Under the pieces are notes generated by a model, which was not told the origin of the DNA, did not search any database, and saw only the letters and a list, made by a program, of their open reading frames with translations. 64,000 bases of DNA, from positions 1 to 64,000 of the forward strand of contig NZ_SMFO01000003.1 of NCBI RefSeq assembly GCF_004349145.1, given 5' to 3'. A program made the position numbers and the translations under genes. The DNA comes from Flavobacterium hiemivividum (GTDB lineage Bacteria; Bacteroidota; Bacteroidia; Flavobacteriales; Flavobacteriaceae). Every line of letters begins with the position of its first letter. Within the stretch, counting starts at the first letter, position 1. Below, piece after piece: positions 59,450-64,000 of this stretch.

Positions 59450-60442
59450 ATGTTTCCATTACAAAGAGGTAGAAGATTACGCGTCAACGAATCTATTCGT
59501 TCATTAGTTCGAGAAACGACTTTAAGTCCGTCAGATTTTATGTTTCCTATGTTTATTGCAGAGGGAGAAAATGTAAAAATTGAAATCCCTTCCATGCCGG
59601 GAATCTTTCGTCGTTCGATTGATTTAACCTTGGAAGAAATTAAAGAAATATATGCTTTAGGCATTCGTGCCGTAAATATTTACGTAAAAGTAAGTGAGAA
59701 TTTAAAAGACAATACGGGAAAAGAAGCTTGGAATGAAAACGGATTAATGCAAGAAGCTATTCGAGCGATCAAAGCTGTTTGTCCTGAAATGATTGTGATG
59801 CCAGATGTAGCTTTAGATCCTTATTCTATGTATGGTCACGATGGAATTATAGAAAACGGAGATGTTGTAAATGACCCTACAAATGATGCTTTGGTAAAAA
59901 TGGCTGTTTCACATGCCCAAGCTGGAGCCGATTTTGTTGCACCAAGTGATATGATGGACGGACGTGTTTTACGCTTGCGCCAAGGACTTGATGCAGCAGG
60001 GTTTCACAACGTGGGAATCATGAGCTATTCCGCTAAATATGCTTCGGCATTTTACGGGCCATTTCGTGATGCTTTAGACAGCGCACCAGTGGACAATAAC
60101 GAAATCCCAAAAGATAAAAAGACCTACCAAATGGATTATGCTAATCGTATTGAGGCCATCAAAGAAGCGCTTTGGGACGTCGAGGAAGGTGCTGATATGG
60201 TGATGGTAAAACCAGGAATTGCATATTTAGATATCGTTCGTGAAGTAAAAAACGCGGTGAATGTTCCCGTAACGGTATTTCATGTTTCGGGCGAATATGC
60301 AATGATTAAGGCCGCTGCCGAAAGAGGTTGGCTTGACCATGACAAAATCATGATGGAACAATTAATGTGTATCAAACGTGCAGGAGCGAGTTTAATCTCG
60401 ACTTATTTTGCCAAAGAAGCGGCTGTAATTTTAAATAAATAA
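59450..60442 (+). CDS. hemB: Porphobilinogen synthase (delta-aminolevulinate dehydratase)
   Basis: Condenses two 5-aminolevulinates to porphobilinogen. 330 residues. Schiff-base lysines lie in SYSAKYASAFYGPF and MVKPGIAYLD. The metal-switch region reads DVALDPYSMYGHDG (119-132), with Ala/Asp/Asp where zinc enzymes have three Cys; this is the zinc-independent, magnesium-responsive type as in Pseudomonas. Last heme gene of the series, after the transposase. Confidence 0.96.
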   Translation: MFPLQRGRRLRVNESIRSLVRETTLSPSDFMFPMFIAEGENVKIEIPSMPGIFRRSIDLTLEEIKEIYALGIRAVNIYVKVSENLKDNTGKEAWNENGLMQEAIRAIKAVCPEMIVMPDVALDPYSMYGHDGIIENGDVVNDPTNDALVKMAVSHAQAGADFVAPSDMMDGRVLRLRQGLDAAGFHNVGIMSYSAKYASAFYGPFRDALDSAPVDNNEIPKDKKTYQMDYANRIEAIKEALWDVEEGADMVMVKPGIAYLDIVREVKNAVNVPVTVFHVSGEYAMIKAAAERGWLDHDKIMMEQLMCIKRAGASLISTYFAKEAAVILNK

Positions 60443-60487
60443 TTAAGTATAATCCTGATAATAAGTAGTATATTAGTAGTTGATTAT

Positions 60488-60925
60488 ATGAAACTAAACA
60501 AAATTAAAATGAAAAAATTATTAATTATTGTAATCGCATTTTTAGCGTTCTCTTGTAAAGGAAAGGAAGAAGACTCTTTTGGAAAGGAGGATGAGACTAA
60601 GAAATCAGAAACTGTCGCTTCAGAGGGAATGCAAGCAGAGACTAAAACACCTGTAGAACTGGGCGAATCTATTTATTTAGGAAAAGGAACTTGTGTTGCT
60701 TGTCATAAAGTTGATGAAAAATTAATTGGCCCAAGTTTACAGGAAATTGCCAAAATATACAAGGAAAAAAATGGTAGTATCGTTGCCTTTTTAAAAGGGA
60801 AAAGTGCCGCAATTGTAGATCCCGCTCAGTTTGCAGCTATGGAACCAAACCTAGCGCTTACTAAAACATTTTCAGATGAGGAATTACAAGGTTTAGAAGC
60901 TTATCTGTATTCGACTCTAAAATAA
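60488..60925 (+). CDS. Cytochrome c lipoprotein
   Basis: 145 residues. A signal peptide with lipobox LAFSC (Cys23) is followed by a charged spacer and one class I cytochrome c domain with CVACH (69-73) binding heme covalently; Met118 in AAMEPN is the likely axial ligand. It would carry electrons in the periplasm. A second ATG at 60509 would give a shorter signal peptide and is equally possible. Downstream of hemB by 45 bp. Confidence 0.9.
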   Translation: MKLNKIKMKKLLIIVIAFLAFSCKGKEEDSFGKEDETKKSETVASEGMQAETKTPVELGESIYLGKGTCVACHKVDEKLIGPSLQEIAKIYKEKNGSIVAFLKGKSAAIVDPAQFAAMEPNLALTKTFSDEELQGLEAYLYSTLK

Positions 60926-60996
60926 AGTTACAAGACATAGCTTATATGAAGTTCACAAGGAATTAATTTTCTTGTGGACTTTTTGCTTTGATAGGG

Positions 60997-61025
60997 TTTG
61001 CTGAGTTTAAATTTATTTACTTTTA
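60997..61025 (+). promoter_or_regulatory. Promoter of ogt (leaderless geometry)
   Basis: TTTG (60997-61000), 17-bp spacer, TACTTTTA (61018-61025, last base differs from TAnnTTTG). The ATG at 61030 starts five bases later, so the mRNA is probably leaderless. Confidence 0.55.
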
Positions 61026-61029
61026 TGCT

Positions 61030-61500
61030 ATGGAGACAGTATTTTTAAAAACGCCTTTAGGAATTGCCAAAATAACGGGCGATGAAAATGGTATTTCAAC
61101 TATTTCGGTTCAGGATGAAGGCGAAGCTTCTGTGGTAATTCCCGAAGTTTTACAGGAATGTGTGAATCAATTAGATTCGTATTTTGCAGGGAAAAGAAGT
61201 GATTTTAGTATAGTACTCAATCCAAAAGGAACGGAGTTTCAACAAAAAGTGTGGAAAGGATTGTTACAAATACCTTTTGGCAAAACCAGATCCTATTTAG
61301 AGCAATCGAAAATTTTAGGAGATGTCAAAGCCATTCGGGCTGTGGCTTCCGCCAATGGGAAAAACCCACTTTGGATTGTTGTGCCTTGTCACCGCGTCAT
61401 TGGGGCCGATGGTTCACTTACTGGATATGCTGGAGGTCTATGGCGCAAAAAATGGTTATTGGAACACGAAAACCCAACAAATCAACAAAGCTTATTTTAG
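61030..61500 (+). CDS. ogt: Methylated-DNA--protein-cysteine methyltransferase
   Basis: 156 residues from the ATG at 61030. Suicide repair protein that removes O6-alkyl groups from guanine onto Cys120 in VVPCHRVIG. The FQQKVWKGLLQIPFGKTRSY block is the DNA-binding helix region. An upstream in-frame TTG at 60988 lies before the promoter and is rejected. Monocistronic. Confidence 0.95.
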   Translation: METVFLKTPLGIAKITGDENGISTISVQDEGEASVVIPEVLQECVNQLDSYFAGKRSDFSIVLNPKGTEFQQKVWKGLLQIPFGKTRSYLEQSKILGDVKAIRAVASANGKNPLWIVVPCHRVIGADGSLTGYAGGLWRKKWLLEHENPTNQQSLF

Positions 61501-61621
61501 ATTCGATACTCAATTCGAAGAGTCTCACAAATTGTCATTTTTTACTTATATTTGAAATACTCAATTTCTTACAGTTTATTTTGTTTTAAAAAATTGGTGA
61601 TAATGTATAAAATAGAAAGTT

Positions 61622-62335
61622 ATGATCGAAAAAATAAACCTCAATAACATATTGTTTTTAGACATAGAAACTGTTCCAGAAGCTGAAGATTTCAATGCTT
61701 TGGATTTAGAGATGAAAGAGCTTTGGGAACAGAAAACTCAATACCAAAGGAAAGATGAATTTAGTCCAGAAGATTTTTACGAACGTGCAGGAATCTGGGC
61801 TGAGTTTGGAAAAATCGTTTGCATCTCTGTTGGTTATTTTACTATAAAAGGAGATATTCGAAATTTTAGAGTGACTTCCTTTTTTGGTGAAGAAGCTAAG
61901 CTTTTGAAAGATTTTAATAATTTATTGAACAATCATTTCAATGGACCGCAACATGTTTTGTGTGGTCATAATGCAAAAGAATTTGATTTTCCGTTCTTAG
62001 CGCGCCGAATGATTATAAACGGGATTGCTATTCCAGACAAGCTGAATTTATTTGGAAAAAAACCTTGGGAAATTCCGCATTTAGATACGCTGGAGCTATG
62101 GAAATTCGGGGATTATAAGCATTATACGTCTTTGAAATTAATGTGTAAAGTGCTTGGTGTTCCATCTCCCAAAGGCGATATTGACGGCAGTCAAGTGGGA
62201 CATGTTTTTTATGTAGACAAAGATATTGACCGAATCGTGAGCTATTGCGAAAAGGATACTATAGCAGTTGCTCAGATTTTTCTTAGACTTAGAAGGGAAG
62301 ATTTATTGATTGAGGACGAGATAATTCATGTTTAA
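61622..62335 (+). CDS. Predicted 3'-5' exonuclease (DEDD, PolB exo-like)
   Basis: 237 residues. Exo I motif FLDIETVPE with Asp14 and Glu16, Exo II CGHNAKEFDFPFL, and Exo III YCEKDTIAVAQIFL give the four acidic residues and Tyr of DEDDy exonucleases. It resembles the stand-alone predicted exonuclease family related to DNA polymerase B. Role in DNA or RNA turnover is not known. Confidence 0.87.
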   Translation: MIEKINLNNILFLDIETVPEAEDFNALDLEMKELWEQKTQYQRKDEFSPEDFYERAGIWAEFGKIVCISVGYFTIKGDIRNFRVTSFFGEEAKLLKDFNNLLNNHFNGPQHVLCGHNAKEFDFPFLARRMIINGIAIPDKLNLFGKKPWEIPHLDTLELWKFGDYKHYTSLKLMCKVLGVPSPKGDIDGSQVGHVFYVDKDIDRIVSYCEKDTIAVAQIFLRLRREDLLIEDEIIHV

Positions 62336-62467
62336 AAACCGCTTTGTGATACTTAAATAATAGGAGCATAGGTAGTTAATTCGAATGTTGCTTTTTTTTT
62401 ATTGGCGTGGTGGTTAGTCTTTAAAAAAAACCGTGTTTTGAATGGTTAAATTTTTATTTTTACATTT

Positions 62468-64000
62468 ATGAATAAGCCCCTACTGTCCGTTCAAAATCTC
62501 GAAATCTCCTTTAAAAAAGAAGGGATTTACAGCGCTGTTATAAAAAATATCAGTTATGATTTACAACAGAATGAAATCCTCGGAATTGTAGGGGAGTCTG
62601 GTTCTGGAAAATCTGTTTCTACCTTAGCGATTATGGGTTTGTTGCCTGTAAATATTTCGAAAATATCAGAAGGTGAGATTCTTTTTGACAGCAAAGACGT
62701 TGGTGATTTAAGTGAGAAAGATTTACAGCAATTGCGAGGAAACGAAATCGCAATGATTTTCCAAGAACCCATGAGTTCGTTAAATCCTTCGTTGAAATGT
62801 GGTTTTCAGGTGCAGGAAATATTGTTGCAGCACACAAAGTTATCCACAGCAGAAACTAAAAGTGAAACACTTTTATTATTCGAAAAAGTAAAATTGCCTA
62901 ATCCTGAAATTTTATTCGAAAAATATCCCCACGAAATTTCAGGCGGACAAAAACAACGGGTCATGATCGCTATGGCGATTGCTTGCAAACCAAAATTATT
63001 GATTGCAGATGAGCCCACCACAGCTTTAGACGTTACTGTTCAAAAAGAAATTATTCAGTTGTTGAAGGACATTCAGCAAGAAACGGGAATGAGCATTATT
63101 TTCATTTCCCACGATTTGTCTTTGGTTTCTGAGATTGCACATCGGGTTTTAGTTATGTATCGAGGAGAAATTGTCGAACAGGGAGAAGTAAATATGATAT
63201 TTAAAAATCCGCAGCATAATTATACGAAAGCCTTGATTGCTTCGCGACCATCATTGGATTTCCGTTTGAAAAGATTGCCTACTATCCAGGATTTTTTAGA
63301 GGATACTATAAATGCTGAGGTTGTAACCCAGGAAGATAGAAAACATTTCCACGAGAAACTGTACGGTCAAGTACCTATTTTAGAAGTTGTTAATGTAGAA
63401 AAAGAGTATTTTTCTACCGCAGGTTTCTTTGGAAAAAAATCAGGATTTAAGGCGGTGAATGATGTGAGTTTTAAATTATATGAAGGCGAAACATTAGGAT
63501 TAGTAGGAGAGAGCGGTTGCGGGAAATCGACTCTTGGGAATGCCATATTGCAATTGGATAAAGCGACCGCAGGACAAATTTTATACAGAGGTCAGGATAT
63601 CACCAAACTTGGAAAATCGGAAATTAAAAAACTGAGAAAAGAGATTCAAATTATTTTTCAAGATCCGTACTCGTCTTTAAATCCAAGGATTCCTATTGGT
63701 CAAGCTATCATGGAACCCATGAAAGTACACGGACTGCATAAAACCGACAAAGAAAGAAAAGCAAAAACCATTGAAATTCTCGAAAGAGTAGGTTTAGGCG
63801 CAGACTATTTTAATCGATATCCACATGAATTTTCTGGTGGACAAAGACAACGTATAGGAATAGCCAGAACTATCGCGTTACAGCCTAAATTAATCGTTTG
63901 TGACGAATCAGTTTCTGCTTTGGACATATCTGTTCAGGCGCAGGTGCTAAACCTTCTAAATGAGCTAAAAGAAAATTTTGGGTTTACTTATATATTTATT
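62468..64000 (+). CDS. Double ABC ATPase of peptide/nickel-type importer (cut by window end)
   Basis: The frame is open from the ATG at 62468 to the window end (511 codons). Two complete-looking ABC modules in one chain, as in YejF or fused DppD-DppF: first with Walker A GESGSGKS (42-49), signature SGGQKQR (158-164) and Walker B ending DE (181-182); second with GESGCGKST (347-355) and SGGQRQR near 460. The linker PQHNYTKALIASRP after the first module is the oligopeptide-transporter signature. It would energise uptake of peptides with permeases encoded elsewhere. Confidence 0.93.
   Translation, partial: MNKPLLSVQNLEISFKKEGIYSAVIKNISYDLQQNEILGIVGESGSGKSVSTLAIMGLLPVNISKISEGEILFDSKDVGDLSEKDLQQLRGNEIAMIFQEPMSSLNPSLKCGFQVQEILLQHTKLSTAETKSETLLLFEKVKLPNPEILFEKYPHEISGGQKQRVMIAMAIACKPKLLIADEPTTALDVTVQKEIIQLLKDIQQETGMSIIFISHDLSLVSEIAHRVLVMYRGEIVEQGEVNMIFKNPQHNYTKALIASRPSLDFRLKRLPTIQDFLEDTINAEVVTQEDRKHFHEKLYGQVPILEVVNVEKEYFSTAGFFGKKSGFKAVNDVSFKLYEGETLGLVGESGCGKSTLGNAILQLDKATAGQILYRGQDITKLGKSEIKKLRKEIQIIFQDPYSSLNPRIPIGQAIMEPMKVHGLHKTDKERKAKTIEILERVGLGADYFNRYPHEFSGGQRQRIGIARTIALQPKLIVCDESVSALDISVQAQVLNLLNELKENFGFTYIFI

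Noticed and set aside
62840..62848. Perfect DnaA-box-like TTATCCACA
   Set aside because: A single copy inside the ABC ATPase coding sequence, far from the parS cluster and without neighbouring boxes; expected by chance.

Overview
The window looks like part of a Flavobacteriaceae chromosome, most likely Flavobacterium. The DNA is AT-rich. Many genes are preceded by the Bacteroidetes -7 element TAnnTTTG and no Shine-Dalgarno sequence is obvious. Several products belong to families largely confined to Bacteroidetes (GLPGLI, DUF4837, DUF4175, HU-CCDC81/SPOR protein, OmpH-like lipoprotein). Nearly all of it is core chromosome. Accessory DNA is limited to an insertion-sequence end at the left edge, a tandem repeat array beside a tRNA-Cys gene, a REP-associated HUH transposase inside the heme cluster, and scattered intergenic repeats.

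Layout. 1-1.4 kb: the 3' end of an IS3-family element, four copies of a ~217-bp repeat, then tRNA-Cys(GCA) on the minus strand. 1.5-8.7 kb: folB, glnS, a YtxH/holin-like/small-protein trio, an SPFH protein, a small beta-barrel protein and gltX. 8.8-16.6 kb: DUF4175 protein, ybeY, mnmG, a methyltransferase and an OmpH-like lipoprotein; this block holds four parS-like palindromes, three of them within 120 bp at the ybeY-mnmG junction, so it is probably origin-proximal. 16.7-23.9 kb: a PIF1-like helicase, an HU-like/SPOR membrane protein, dprA, trpS and a PlsC acyltransferase. 23.9-26.9 kb: an ECF sigma factor operon with a protein that appears to join a cytosolic anti-sigma-like segment, one inner-membrane helix, a long disordered linker and an outer-membrane beta-barrel, plus two paralogous two-cysteine lipoproteins. 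27-37.8 kb: recA, a thioesterase-doxX-holB operon, pgk, a LysM lytic transglycosylase, DUF4837 lipoprotein, GNAT, S41 protease and rnpA. 38-44.8 kb: a second PlsC, an acyl-ACP desaturase, an HD hydrolase, an unknown protein, then a small cysteine-containing secreted protein, a GLPGLI protein and a TonB-receptor-like barrel. 44.9-47.1 kb: enoyl-CoA hydratase and an NtrY-like histidine kinase.

47.2-60.4 kb is a nearly complete heme pathway. hemH-MATE-hemJ run leftwards. An AraC-type regulator is divergent from a rightward series hemA-hemC-trkH-trkA-hemD-hemE-hemF-(HUH transposase)-hemB. Only hemL is missing; gltX, which supplies glutamyl-tRNA, lies at 7-8.7 kb. HemJ and HemF are the enzymes chosen for the last oxidative steps. 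60.5-64 kb carries a cytochrome c lipoprotein, ogt, a DEDD exonuclease and the first 511 codons of a double-ABC peptide-transporter ATPase cut by the window end.

The most notable items are the parS cluster, the sigma/trans-envelope anti-sigma operon, the small-Cys-protein/GLPGLI/barrel operon, the tRNA-Cys-derived repeat array, the transposase with its REP palindromes in the heme operon, and promoters placed so close to the start codon that leaderless mRNAs are likely. All family names are from reading the translated sequence; no database search was run.
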